Assembly: GCA_002559145.1 (NCBI GenBank)
Contig: NTXX01000001.1
Location: 1 to 64,000, forward strand
Direction of reading: 5' to 3'
Source of the DNA: Bacillus sp. AFS006103
GTDB lineage: Bacteria; Bacillota; Bacilli; Bacillales; Cytobacillaceae
DNA: 64,000 nucleotides
Shown here: positions 26,790-35,834 of the stretch, piece after piece
Numbering within the stretch: position 1 is the first letter of the stretch
Layout of the letters: the number at the start of each line of letters is the position of its first letter
Notes under the pieces: generated by a model
The model's input: only the letters and a program-made list of their open reading frames with translations
Database searches by the model: none
Told to the model about the DNA's origin: nothing
Translations under genes and position numbers: made by a program

Positions 26790-28250
26790 TTAAGCTTGTT
26801 GATATTTCAAAACTGGTTTCCGCGCTGCTTTTGTTTCGTCCATACGGCCGACCACAGTCGTATGCGGTGCTTCTTGAACGATTTCTGGATTTTCCTCAGC
26901 CTCTTTTGCAATTTGGATCATGATATCGACGAACGAGTCCAAGGTCTCTTTAGATTCAGTTTCAGTCGGTTCAATCATAATGCACTCTTCCACATTTAAT
27001 GGGAAGTAAATGGTTGGCGGATGGTAGCCAAAATCAAGCAGACGTTTTGCAATATCCAAGGTGCGAACCCCTAGTTTCTTCTGGCGTCTGCCGCTAAGGA
27101 CAAATTCATGCTTACAATGTCTGTCAAAAGGCAGATCATAATATTCAGCAAGCCTTCGCATCATATAGTTCGCATTTAATACAGCATACTCTGTTACCGC
27201 TTTTAGGCCATCTGGACCCATCGAGCGAATATATGTGTAGGCACGAACGTTGATTCCGAAGTTTCCATAGTATGGCTTCACGCGGCCAATTGACTGCGGG
27301 CGATCATAATCAAGGACAAACTCTTCTCCCCGTTTTGCGATAATCGGTTTTGGCAGGAATGGAATTAAATCTGCTTTCACACCAACTGGTCCAGAACCAG
27401 GTCCGCCGCCACCGTGTGGGCCTGTGAAGGTTTTATGAAGATTTAAGTGAACCACATCAAAGCCCATATCTCCTGGTCTAGCTTTTGAAAGAACGGCGTT
27501 TAAATTTGCACCATCATAATAAAGTTTTCCGCCAGCTCCATGAACAATTTCAGCCAATTCAAGTATGTTTTCTTCAAATAAACCAAGCGTATTCGGGTTA
27601 GTTAACATTAATGCCGCAGTATCTTCCCCAACAACGCGTCTTAAATCTTCAAGATCGACCAGACCATGCTCATTGGACTTAACCGTTATGGTTTCAAAAC
27701 CTGCAATCGTAGCTGAAGCAGGGTTCGTACCATGAGCAGAATCCGGCACGATTACTTTTGTCCGGTTCATATCACCGTTAGCCTCATGGTAGGCACGGAT
27801 CATCATTAACCCAGTCCATTCTCCATGGGCACCTGCTGCTGGCTGAAGAGTCACTTCATCCATTCCTGTAATTTCGATTAAATGCTCCTGCAAATCGTAT
27901 AAAAGCTCAAGGGCACCTTGAACAGAGCTTTCGTCTTGAAGCGGATGGACATGAGCAAATCCGTTAAAGCGCGCTACATTTTCATTGATTTTCGGATTAT
28001 ATTTCATCGTACAAGAGCCTAGAGGATAGAATCCATTATCAACACCATGATTTCTATTCGAAAGTGCCGTGTAGTGGCGCATAATATCAAGCTCCGAAAC
28101 TTCCGGAAGTTCTGGCTCTTCTGTACGAAGATAACCGTCAGGAAGAAGGGCGCTTAAATCTAGTTCCGGTACATCCATTTCTGGCAGACTGTAGCCGATG
28201 CGTCCTGGTGTACTAAGTTCAAAAATGAGTGCCTGGTCTTGATTATGCAT
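26790..28250 (-). CDS. gcvPB: Glycine dehydrogenase (decarboxylating) subunit 2
   Basis: This is the PLP-binding subunit of the glycine cleavage P-protein. The PLP lysine lies in [21 protein letters not shown]; the N-terminal [11 protein letters not shown] and the [16 protein letters not shown] stretch are family hallmarks. At 486 residues it has the normal length. It overlaps gcvPA by 8 bases and ends the gcvT-gcvPA-gcvPB operon. Confidence 0.97.
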   Translation of the reverse strand: MHNQDQALIFELSTPGRIGYSLPEMDVPELDLSALLPDGYLRTEEPELPEVSELDIMRHYTALSNRNHGVDNGFYPLGSCTMKYNPKINENVARFNGFAHVHPLQDESSVQGALELLYDLQEHLIEITGMDEVTLQPAAGAHGEWTGLMMIRAYHEANGDMNRTKVIVPDSAHGTNPASATIAGFETITVKSNEHGLVDLEDLRRVVGEDTAALMLTNPNTLGLFEENILELAEIVHGAGGKLYYDGANLNAVLSKARPGDMGFDVVHLNLHKTFTGPHGGGGPGSGPVGVKADLIPFLPKPIIAKRGEEFVLDYDRPQSIGRVKPYYGNFGINVRAYTYIRSMGPDGLKAVTEYAVLNANYMMRRLAEYYDLPFDRHCKHEFVLSGRRQKKLGVRTLDIAKRLLDFGYHPPTIYFPLNVEECIMIEPTETESKETLDSFVDIMIQIAKEAEENPEIVQEAPHTTVVGRMDETKAARKPVLKYQQA

Positions 28251-29589
28251 GCAAATCCCCCAATTCTTTCACTAGAGTATCAATTTCTTCCTTCGATCTT
28301 TGTTCTGTTACAGCAATCAGCATATGGTATGCCAGCTCTGAATAATCACGACCTAAATCATAGCCGCCGATTATTCCCTTTTGTAAAAGCATTTGGTTGA
28401 TTTCTTTAACAGGTTTATTTAATTTCACAACAAATTCGTTAAATGAATGACCGTCATACACTACTTCAAAGCCAGCTTCCTTAAATGCATTTTTTGCATA
28501 GTAGGCCTTTTGTAAGTTAGCAGCAGCCATCTCACGTACACCTTTTTTACCAAGTGCTGTCATTGCAACTGATGCAGCAAGGGCATTTAAAGCCTGATTC
28601 GAGCAAATATTTGAGGTCGCTTTATCACGACGAATATGTTGTTCACGCGCCTGCAGTGTTAATACAAACCCACGACGGCCTTGATCATCGGTTGTCTCAC
28701 CGACAAGTCGGCCAGGAACCTTACGCATTAACTTGTTTGTTACTGCAAAAAAGCCACAATGCGGTCCGCCAAAGGCAGTTGCAATTCCAAACGGCTGTGC
28801 ATCACCAATAACAATATCAGCACCAAATTTACCTGGAGGTGTTAAAACACCAAGGGATAATGGATTGCTAGATACAACAAACATTGATTTATTGGCATGA
28901 ATAATTTCTTCAAGCTCTTTTAAAGGCTCAATTCGTCCAAAGAAGTTTGGATATTGAACAATAACAGCAGCAACATCCTCATTAACAAGCTCATTTAATG
29001 CATCAAGATCAGTAACCCCATCTTTAACCGGTACTTCAACGACAGTAAGGTACTGACCCTTTGCATAGGTTTTTAGAACATCGCGTGCTTCAGGGTGTAC
29101 GGCACCGGATACTACAATTGTTTTTCGTTTCGTATGTCCTGCACTAAGCATTGCTGCTTCAGCAAGTGCAGTTCCACCATCGTACATCGAAGAGTTGGCA
29201 ACATCCATTCCTGTTAATTCACAAATCATCGTTTGGAATTCAAAGATCGCTTGTAGTTCACCTTGGGATATTTCTGGCTGATAAGGTGTATAGGCTGTAT
29301 AAAATTCTGATCTAGAAATAACATGGTCGACAATCACTGGCATGTAATGGTCATAAACACCTGCGCCTAAAAAAGATACATTTCTTTTTAGGTCAGCGTT
29401 CCGACTAGCCATCTTAAAAAGCTCTTTCATTAGGTCTGTTTCAGACTTTGCGGCCTTTATATTATACTCACCCTTAAATCTTACTTTTTCAGGGATATCG
29501 CTAAACAGTTCATCAATTGAGGAAACACCAATTGCCTCAAGCATAGCCTTCTTATCTTGTTCAGTCATGGGTAAATAGCGATGTTTCAT
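28243..29589 (-). CDS. gcvPA: Glycine dehydrogenase (decarboxylating) subunit 1
   Basis: This is the other half of the split P-protein. The N-terminal signature [19 protein letters not shown], the [12 protein letters not shown] motif and [20 protein letters not shown] are all present. I chose ATG at 29589 (MKHRYL) because AGGGAG is 7-12 bases upstream and overlaps the longer start. The product has 448 residues. Confidence 0.97.
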   Translation of the reverse strand: MKHRYLPMTEQDKKAMLEAIGVSSIDELFSDIPEKVRFKGEYNIKAAKSETDLMKELFKMASRNADLKRNVSFLGAGVYDHYMPVIVDHVISRSEFYTAYTPYQPEISQGELQAIFEFQTMICELTGMDVANSSMYDGGTALAEAAMLSAGHTKRKTIVVSGAVHPEARDVLKTYAKGQYLTVVEVPVKDGVTDLDALNELVNEDVAAVIVQYPNFFGRIEPLKELEEIIHANKSMFVVSSNPLSLGVLTPPGKFGADIVIGDAQPFGIATAFGGPHCGFFAVTNKLMRKVPGRLVGETTDDQGRRGFVLTLQAREQHIRRDKATSNICSNQALNALAASVAMTALGKKGVREMAAANLQKAYYAKNAFKEAGFEVVYDGHSFNEFVVKLNKPVKEINQMLLQKGIIGGYDLGRDYSELAYHMLIAVTEQRSKEEIDTLVKELGDLHA

Positions 29590-29610
29590 AAACCTAACTC
29601 CCTTCATGTT

Positions 29611-30714
29611 TTACTGTTCTCTTTTATAAAAAGGTGTTGGAACTACTATAGCCTTTAAACGTTTGCCACGAATTTCGATCTCTACCTCGGATTCAAGGCC
29701 CGTATATTCTACATTTATAAGGGCAAGACCAATATTCCTCTTTAAGCTTGGTGATTGTGTACCAGTTGTTACCTCACCAATTAATTGATCACCTATATAA
29801 ACAGGGTATCCATGACGAGGAATCCCGCGGTCTATCATTTCGATACCTACTAATTTTCTGGTTAGGCCCTGTTCTTTTTGTTGGATTAACGCATCTTTCC
29901 CGATAAAATCATTTTCTTTCTTTAATTTCACAGCGAAGCCAATTCCTGCTTCTAGTGGTGAAATTTCAGCTGATAGTTCCTGCCCATAAAGAGCTAAAAC
30001 TGCTTCAAAGCGAAGGGTATCGCGTGCCCCTAATCCACATGGGATCACTCCATCTTCTTGACCTGCAGTTAAAATATCTCTCCAAAGGTCGACAGCATCC
30101 TCAGAATTGCAATAGACTTCAAAGCCATCTTCACCGGTATAACCCGTTCTGGATACAAGTGCCTTTTTCCCATTTAGGTTTACCTCTTGTTGGAACTTGA
30201 AAAAGCCAATTCCACTTAGATCCGTCTCTCCTGCAAGCTTTTGCAGGACTTTTTCTGCAAGAGGTCCCTGGATAGCCAGTTGAGCGGTTTTGTCTGATAA
30301 GTTCTCTAAAGTGACATCACCGGTTAAATGGTCTTCAAGCCATTTGTAATCTTTTTCAATATTTGATGCATTGACCACTAAAAGGTAATGATTGTCTTCA
30401 ATCTTATATACCAGTAGGTCATCGACAGTTCCGCCATTTTCATAACACATGGCAGTGTACTGCGCACCTCCATTTTTTATTTTAGAAATATCATTCGTCA
30501 TCATTTTTTGTAAAAATGTTAAACTATCAGAGCCTTTTACTTCTACTTCACCCATATGGGAAACATCAAATAATCCTGCACTTGTTCGAACAGCTTCATG
30601 CTCTTCTTTGATGCTTGAGAATTGGACCGGTAGTGCCCAACCTCCGAAATCAATCGTTTTTCCTCCCCATTCCTTATACACTTCAAAAAGCGGTGTTCGT
30701 TTTAATTCAGACAT
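29611..30714 (-). CDS. gcvT: Aminomethyltransferase (glycine cleavage T-protein)
   Basis: GcvT moves the one-carbon unit from GcvH to tetrahydrofolate. The product (367 residues, ATG at 30714 with AGGGGG upstream) carries [20 protein letters not shown] and [22 protein letters not shown]. It is the first gene of the operon and lies directly under a glycine riboswitch. Confidence 0.97.
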   Translation of the reverse strand: MSELKRTPLFEVYKEWGGKTIDFGGWALPVQFSSIKEEHEAVRTSAGLFDVSHMGEVEVKGSDSLTFLQKMMTNDISKIKNGGAQYTAMCYENGGTVDDLLVYKIEDNHYLLVVNASNIEKDYKWLEDHLTGDVTLENLSDKTAQLAIQGPLAEKVLQKLAGETDLSGIGFFKFQQEVNLNGKKALVSRTGYTGEDGFEVYCNSEDAVDLWRDILTAGQEDGVIPCGLGARDTLRFEAVLALYGQELSAEISPLEAGIGFAVKLKKENDFIGKDALIQQKEQGLTRKLVGIEMIDRGIPRHGYPVYIGDQLIGEVTTGTQSPSLKRNIGLALINVEYTGLESEVEIEIRGKRLKAIVVPTPFYKREQ

Positions 30715-30761
30715 CCTTAATCCCCCTTCAATCTTTGGCACATGTTATACGATGGGTAACA

Positions 30762-30964
30762 TAAAAAAGGACAGAAACCTCCTATGTAACGTAAGAAGGT
30801 CTCTGTCCTTGCACCTGAAAGTTTACCTAAAAAGGCTTTCCCCTTTGGTGGCTGCTTAAAATTAGCAGCGCTCTCCAGAGCTGCGTCAAACAAGAGTTCT
30901 TTTGCCTGAGAGATTCACATTTTCTGCTTGCTCCTTCGGCGCTACATAGGTAGTCTCTCCCCTT
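30762..30964 (-). promoter_or_regulatory. Tandem glycine riboswitch with terminator
   Basis: Read on the minus strand, two aptamers follow one another. The first has GGGGAGAG, CCGAAGGAGCAA and CTCTCAGGCAAAAG; the second has TCTGGAGAG, CACCAAAGGGG and TTTCAGGTGCAAGGAC. A long hairpin (30768-30810) and a T-run follow as expression platform. Glycine binding turns gcvT operon expression on in Bacillus (established knowledge). Confidence 0.95.
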
Positions 30965-31147
30965 GTTATCATTCGCATTATAATATTATCCAAAGTGGTC
31001 ATACTAATTATACTAATAAAATAAATTACCTTATTAAAATATTTTAAACATTAAAGCTATTATCATCCTACCATTAACAGAATACATTGAGCAATAACTT
31101 TATTAGAAAATTATAAAGCAGAGGATTGCACAAAAGGAGTTGGAACC

Positions 31148-32836
31148 ATGTCGATCGAAATTGAATTTGATTCCTCCTGGAAGGATGATTTTTTACATAG
31201 AATTGAAAACGATGGTCCATGGGGTAATTGGGCGCTTTTTAAACTAGCTATTAATGTTGAAAAACATCTCGTCATTCCGGATTTCAAGGGTCTATTGGCA
31301 CCTGGTCATTTACCCAATCTAACCCCCCTCCCACACCAGCTTGAAACAGCTAAACAAGTCATTGAAAACATGAATGGGAAAGCCATACTTGCTGATGAAG
31401 TAGGACTTGGTAAAACGATTGAGGCCGGGTTAATACTTAAAGAATACATGATTCGCGGCTTGGTGAAAAAGGTATTAATTCTTGTCCCTGCTTCTTTAGT
31501 TACTCAATGGTCGATGGAGTTGAATAGTAAATTTTTTATTCCTGCTATCTCACAAAGGAAAAGCTATGTTTGGGAACAGTGTGATGTCGTCGTATCGTCG
31601 ATTGATACAGCCAAACGAAATCCACATCGAGACATAATTTTCAAGCAAGATTATGACCTTATAATCATCGATGAAGCACATAAACTTAAAAATAATAAAA
31701 CAAAAAACTACGAATTTGTTCAAAATCTGAAGAAGAAATTTTGTTTACTTCTAACAGCCACTCCGATTCAGAACCGGGTCGAGGAAATATTTAATTTGGT
31801 TTCATTGTTAAAACCCGGTCATCTAGGGAGCGAAACTGCCTTTTTTGAAAAGTACAAGCGAGATGCACGGTCATTAAATGACAATGAGCACTTGAAAGAA
31901 TTAGTTAACAAGGTAATGATTCGAAATCGACGTGCTGATACAGGAATTGAGTGGACGAAGAGACATGTAGAAACCATTCCGATTGAATGTACCACAGAGG
32001 AGAAAGATCTTTATGAGTCAATCACTGATTTGAAAAGTGAAGGGAATTGGGTCCAGACTAGTTCATTCTCCGTAATGACATTACAGCGTGAGGCATGCAG
32101 CAGCAGAGAGGCAGTTTTTTACACGTTAAAAAATATGCTTCAAAAAAAGGAAAATCCAACTCCTGCATTCGAAGAACAAATTCAATATTTAATAAAAAAG
32201 GTCGAAGCTGTCCAGAAAAATTCGAAAGCGGAAAAGGCATTAGAATTAATTCAAAAAGTGAATGATAAGGTGATTATTTTTACTGAATATCGGGCCACGC
32301 AAATGTACCTTCAATGGTATTTAAAACAACATGGAATTTCATCTGTTCCCTTTCGAGGCGGCTTTAAGCGAGGGAAAAAGGACTGGATGAGAGAATTATT
32401 CCAAAAGCATGCACAAGTCCTCATTGCAACGGAAGCAGGCGGCGAAGGAATTAACCTTCAATTTTGCAACCATATTATTAACTTTGATTTGCCCTGGAAC
32501 CCCATGCGGCTAGAACAGCGAATTGGGCGTATCCATCGTTTAGGCCAGGAAAAGGATGTCATGATTTATAATTTTGCGATAAAAAATACGGTCGAAGAAC
32601 ATATTTTAAAGCTTCTATATGAAAAAATTCATTTATTTGAAAAGGTTATCGGCGAGCTCGATGATATTTTAACAAAGTTGGAATTTGGCAATATTGAAGA
32701 TCATTTAATCGATATTTTTGGACAATCCGCTTCAGAAGGTGAAATGCGCATAAAAATGGAGAATTTATCATCGATGATCGAATTTGCAGAGGACATGAAG
32801 AAAGGAGAATCCCATGCAGCAGCAGGAAATTCATAA
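31148..32836 (+). CDS. yqhH: SNF2-family helicase YqhH
   Basis: The 562-residue product has a DEAD/SNF2 helicase core: Walker A DEVGLGKTIEAG, DEAH box (IIIDEAHKLKN), motif III LTATPIQN, and the C-terminal half with GGEGINLQFCNHIINFDLPWNP and QRIGRIHRLGQ. It belongs to the SNF2-like ATP-dependent DNA translocases; its role is unknown. It overlaps yqhG by 23 bases. Confidence 0.95.
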   Translation: MSIEIEFDSSWKDDFLHRIENDGPWGNWALFKLAINVEKHLVIPDFKGLLAPGHLPNLTPLPHQLETAKQVIENMNGKAILADEVGLGKTIEAGLILKEYMIRGLVKKVLILVPASLVTQWSMELNSKFFIPAISQRKSYVWEQCDVVVSSIDTAKRNPHRDIIFKQDYDLIIIDEAHKLKNNKTKNYEFVQNLKKKFCLLLTATPIQNRVEEIFNLVSLLKPGHLGSETAFFEKYKRDARSLNDNEHLKELVNKVMIRNRRADTGIEWTKRHVETIPIECTTEEKDLYESITDLKSEGNWVQTSSFSVMTLQREACSSREAVFYTLKNMLQKKENPTPAFEEQIQYLIKKVEAVQKNSKAEKALELIQKVNDKVIIFTEYRATQMYLQWYLKQHGISSVPFRGGFKRGKKDWMRELFQKHAQVLIATEAGGEGINLQFCNHIINFDLPWNPMRLEQRIGRIHRLGQEKDVMIYNFAIKNTVEEHILKLLYEKIHLFEKVIGELDDILTKLEFGNIEDHLIDIFGQSASEGEMRIKMENLSSMIEFAEDMKKGESHAAAGNS

Positions 32837-33605
32837 CTTTCTATTGAACTACTTTCAGGCCAATGATTGTACGATTGTGGCAAATGGTCCTGGATATTTA
32901 ACCGTTCAGTTGACAGTAGAACTTGACAAAGAATTAATGAACCGGCCTTTTTACTGGCACTATTTAGAAAAAACAGGCGGGGTTCCCAACCCAATGAAAT
33001 TAACCTTTATTACGAATCAAGATGCTGCTCCTGAAAATATGAAAGGGGAAATCATCCATTTTGGTTCCCCTCGGCTTCATCAAATTTTTGCATCGACAAA
33101 AAACTTAGCCAGTTATATCCGGCTGTATGAAAATCATCGGAATCAAAACAAGCAAACTCCTTTACTTCCTTGGCTTTGCCTAAATGTTAAGATTTCTTAT
33201 CAATGTGACCGTAAGCGGGATATTTTTAAATCAATCGGCTTACAGCTCATTAACGGAAAAATGGTTGAGGATTTCCATGGCAGGCTGCTTGAAATTCAGT
33301 TAACACCAAAAATACCTGACTATTCCTTTACTTTATCACCTTTAGTGAAACCTCAAAGCGGAATGACAAGAATTGAAACCTATCTTACATCCGTGATTGA
33401 GAAGGAAGATCACACTTGGGCTCTCGAGGCTAGAGAGCGTTGGGATCAAGATTTACGTCTTTTACATCACTTTTACGAGGATATGGAAGATGAAAATGAA
33501 AACTATGAGACCGAAAAAATAGCCTTAAAAGAACAATACGAACCTAAAATAAACATATCCTTCATCAATGGAGGCCTCTTTTATCTAACCGAAAAAGCAC
33601 TATAA
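32814..33605 (+). CDS. yqhG: YqhG family protein
   Basis: The 263-residue product matches the YqhG family (opening MQQQEIHNFLLNYFQANDC, then YHWHYLEKTGG-type KTGGVPNPMKLTFI and IIHFGSPRLHQIF). Function unknown; conserved with yqhH, suggesting they work together. It is cytoplasmic, with no membrane segment. It precedes the comG operon. Confidence 0.9.
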   Translation: MQQQEIHNFLLNYFQANDCTIVANGPGYLTVQLTVELDKELMNRPFYWHYLEKTGGVPNPMKLTFITNQDAAPENMKGEIIHFGSPRLHQIFASTKNLASYIRLYENHRNQNKQTPLLPWLCLNVKISYQCDRKRDIFKSIGLQLINGKMVEDFHGRLLEIQLTPKIPDYSFTLSPLVKPQSGMTRIETYLTSVIEKEDHTWALEARERWDQDLRLLHHFYEDMEDENENYETEKIALKEQYEPKINISFINGGLFYLTEKAL

Positions 33606-33608
33606 GGG

Positions 33609-33660
33609 AAAGGGTGTCAGGCACCATGTGAAATTTTCACATAATGCCTGACACCCTTTT
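33609..33660. repeat. Dispersed palindromic GTGTCAGGCA repeat
   Basis: AAAGGGTGTCAGGCA and TGCCTGACACCCTTTT form the outer stem, with an inner TGTGAAA/TTTCACA stem. This is the widely spread Bacillus repeat with the GTGTCAGGCACC core (recalled from other genomes). It probably also ends yqhG transcripts. Confidence 0.75.
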
Positions 33661-33786
33661 GTGACAACTTTTTGACACCTAATATATTATTTGCCGAAAA
33701 GGATAAGTTTTTACGAGAATAAAAAAGGATACGGTAGAAACCTGTCGAATTTAATTCCAAGTAAAAATAAAAAGGTGGTGGTACCT

Positions 33787-34251
33787 ATTGTTAGCGAGAT
33801 AGAAATTTTAGCAAATCGAATCATTTCAGATGCAGCACGAAACCAGGCAACAGATATTCACATTATCCCTAGGAAGAAAGACACGCTCGTCCAAATCCGA
33901 TTAACCAACAAGCTCATACCTCGACTATCCCTTCCAAAAGATGAATGCGACAGATTAATCTCACATTTTAAATTCACAGCCAATATGGATATCGGAGAAA
34001 GAAGACGACCACAAAGTGGAGCTTTTTTTTGCGAAGTCGACGGAAATTTAATGGGTCTCAGACTTTCCACTCTCCCTTCTAATAACAGAGAGAGCCTTGT
34101 CATTAGGCTGTTACCACAGCAAGAACAGATACCTTTTCACCAACTTTCACTTTTCCCATCAATGACCCGAAAACTACTCGCTCTTCTCAAACATGCTCAT
34201 GGTTTAATTATCTTCACCGGGCCAACGGGTTGTATTCCTTATTCCGTGTGA
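33787..34251 (+). pseudogene. comGA: comGA 5' fragment, disrupted in the Walker A motif
   Basis: This is the N-terminal part of the competence ATPase ComGA: the ILANRI...ATDIHIIPR, MDIGERRRPQSGAFF and LSTLPSNNRESLVIRLLP motifs, then LLKHAHGLIIFTGPTG, where the P-loop is cut. Three junk codons later comes a stop (34249-34251). The start is uncertain: TTG at 33691 has no ribosome site; AAAGGTGG at 33771-33778 fits ATT at 33787 (MVSEIEILANRI) or overlaps GTG codons at 33775 and 33778. The rest of the gene is at 47,896. Without repair, no pilus ATPase is made, so DNA uptake should be off. Confidence 0.92.
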
Positions 34252-34257
34252 AACACA
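34230..34257 (+). repeat. Left terminal inverted repeat of the element
   Basis: TTGTATTCCTTATTCCGTGTG and following bases. The reverse complement, TTCACACGGAATAAGGAATACAA, matches the right end (47869-47895) in most positions with a 4-base gap. It lies immediately after the Walker A Gly codon. Confidence 0.8.
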
Positions 34258-34285
34258 GTAATTTGCATAAACATAGTTCCTAAAC

Positions 34286-34320
34286 CTCTAATACTTAGCG
34301 ATATTAGAGTTTTTTATTTT
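34286..34320 (+). terminator. Terminator just inside the left end
   Basis: CTCTAATA pairs with TATTAGAG over an 8-base loop and a long T-run follows. It would stop transcripts entering from comG. Confidence 0.85.
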
Positions 34321-34342
34321 ACCCAAAATTTTTAATTATTGG

Positions 34343-34371
34343 TTGAAATTCCAAAAAGTAGGATGTAAAAT
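34343..34371 (+). promoter_or_regulatory. Candidate sigma-A promoter of the recombinase operon
   Basis: TTGAAA (34343-34348), 17 bases, TAAAAT (34366-34371). It is followed by about 120 bases of leader with a CCCG-tag-CGGG hairpin (near 34431-34441) before the first recombinase gene. Confidence 0.7.
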
Positions 34372-34499
34372 AATTGTTAGATATTACCTATTTCTAATTA
34401 CCTATCTATTCGTTTTTGGGGGATAAAGTCCCGTAGCGGGAAGCGGTAAGAACCAGGTTTTATTGTTAACTAACATCATAATTGAGTAGGTGTTAAGAA

Positions 34500-35834
34500 A
34501 TGGATTACAGATTTGTAGTTAGAGAATATGAGTTATTACAGGTTGTGGGAGATCAAGCATATCCTCAAGAATGTATAGGGATTGCGATACATGATCCATG
34601 GAAGGACATAGATTATCCAAGCCCAATAACAAATTTTATTAAATCAAAATACAGGAGGAAAAGTAGTAGTCTCAGTAATCAAAGTAATCCAGCAAATTAC
34701 ATCTGTAGATTCCTTAATTATTGTAGGGATAAAGCAAATAACGACGATTATGAATTTAATGAATTAAGGATAAATGGATTGTTTGGATTAAAAAGAAAAC
34801 ATGCTTCCATCTATATTTCGGATTTATCAATACTTGCAAGAGCAGGAAAATTAGCCCCTCAATACGTTCGGAGCATAATTCGATGCTTAAATAAGTTTTA
34901 TGAATGGCTTAATGACGAAAAAATTCTTCAAGAAAAGGTCAAATTCACATATAAGGAAAGAAGAAGAAGGATTGGAAATGAACTTGTTAAAGAAATTATT
35001 TTACAAGATATTTTCGACGATGTGGAGTTGGGAACCATCTACCCACCTTATAGGAATAAGAAAGTTAGTAAATTGGTAGACTTTGGTAAATATAGATATG
35101 AGTTAGTAGAAATGTTTCTGGATATTGCTGAAAGAATAGAACCAGAGATTTATTTAGGGTGTTGTTTTCAATTTTTTGGAGGGTTAAGAAAAGGAGAAGT
35201 CGTTAATCTTACTCGTAAGTCACTAATCAAATTAGATGACGGCTATATGTTAAATGTTGTAGACAACAGGAGTGTTCTGTTCCCTAATAAAAAAAATACG
35301 ATTGGCGAGCAAGTAAAAGTTCCAAGAGAACAAGCACTTTTTTGGAATACACATTTGGCATTTGCTTTAGACAAACAACTAAAATTACTTGAAATGATGA
35401 GGAAGAATGGAAATCTACCTATCCCAGAAGCACTCTTTATAAACAAACGTACAGGTGGAAACCCTTTAACTGGAAAAGCTTATTGGGAAAAATATAACCA
35501 TGTAAAAGAAGAGTTGATTTCAAAATTAAGTAAAGAGGGAAAATCGAAACAATTTAATTTTGTCACCAGCAAAAGGTGGTCAACTCACCTTTCAAGAGGT
35601 GTTTTTACAAACTTTTGTCTTGATATGGGAATGAGTATAAGTGAAACAGCGATTGCAAGAGGAGATTCGAACATATCCTCTGTAATGGATTATGTTGAAA
35701 CCCTTTCCGCTTACGAAACTATGAACGATGCCATGAATAATATTAGAAAAGCTTTTGATAACAAATCAGGAAAAATGAAATCTGTAATTCCAGAAAGTGC
35801 ATTAGGAAAATGGAAAAAACAGGAGGAAAAATAA
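34500..35834 (+). CDS. Tyrosine recombinase 1 of the trio (TnpA-like)
   Basis: The 444-residue product has an N-terminal SAM-like DNA-binding region (about 40-160) and a catalytic domain. Arg I lies in FGGLRKGEVVNL (Arg230, Glu233), the second box in STHLSRGVFTNF (His363, Arg366), and the nucleophile is Tyr398 in SSVMDYVE. The GxH position is GDSN, so the second His is not conserved. It is the first gene after the promoter and ends one base before the next start, so translation is coupled. It is the member most like TnpA of Tn554. Confidence 0.88.
   Translation: MDYRFVVREYELLQVVGDQAYPQECIGIAIHDPWKDIDYPSPITNFIKSKYRRKSSSLSNQSNPANYICRFLNYCRDKANNDDYEFNELRINGLFGLKRKHASIYISDLSILARAGKLAPQYVRSIIRCLNKFYEWLNDEKILQEKVKFTYKERRRRIGNELVKEIILQDIFDDVELGTIYPPYRNKKVSKLVDFGKYRYELVEMFLDIAERIEPEIYLGCCFQFFGGLRKGEVVNLTRKSLIKLDDGYMLNVVDNRSVLFPNKKNTIGEQVKVPREQALFWNTHLAFALDKQLKLLEMMRKNGNLPIPEALFINKRTGGNPLTGKAYWEKYNHVKEELISKLSKEGKSKQFNFVTSKRWSTHLSRGVFTNFCLDMGMSISETAIARGDSNISSVMDYVETLSAYETMNDAMNNIRKAFDNKSGKMKSVIPESALGKWKKQEEK

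Noticed and set aside
33690..33730. Possible ComK box (AAAA-N5-TTTT) ahead of comGA
   Set aside because: The nearest match, AAAA then TTTT, has seven bases between and no second box at the right spacing; too weak to call.
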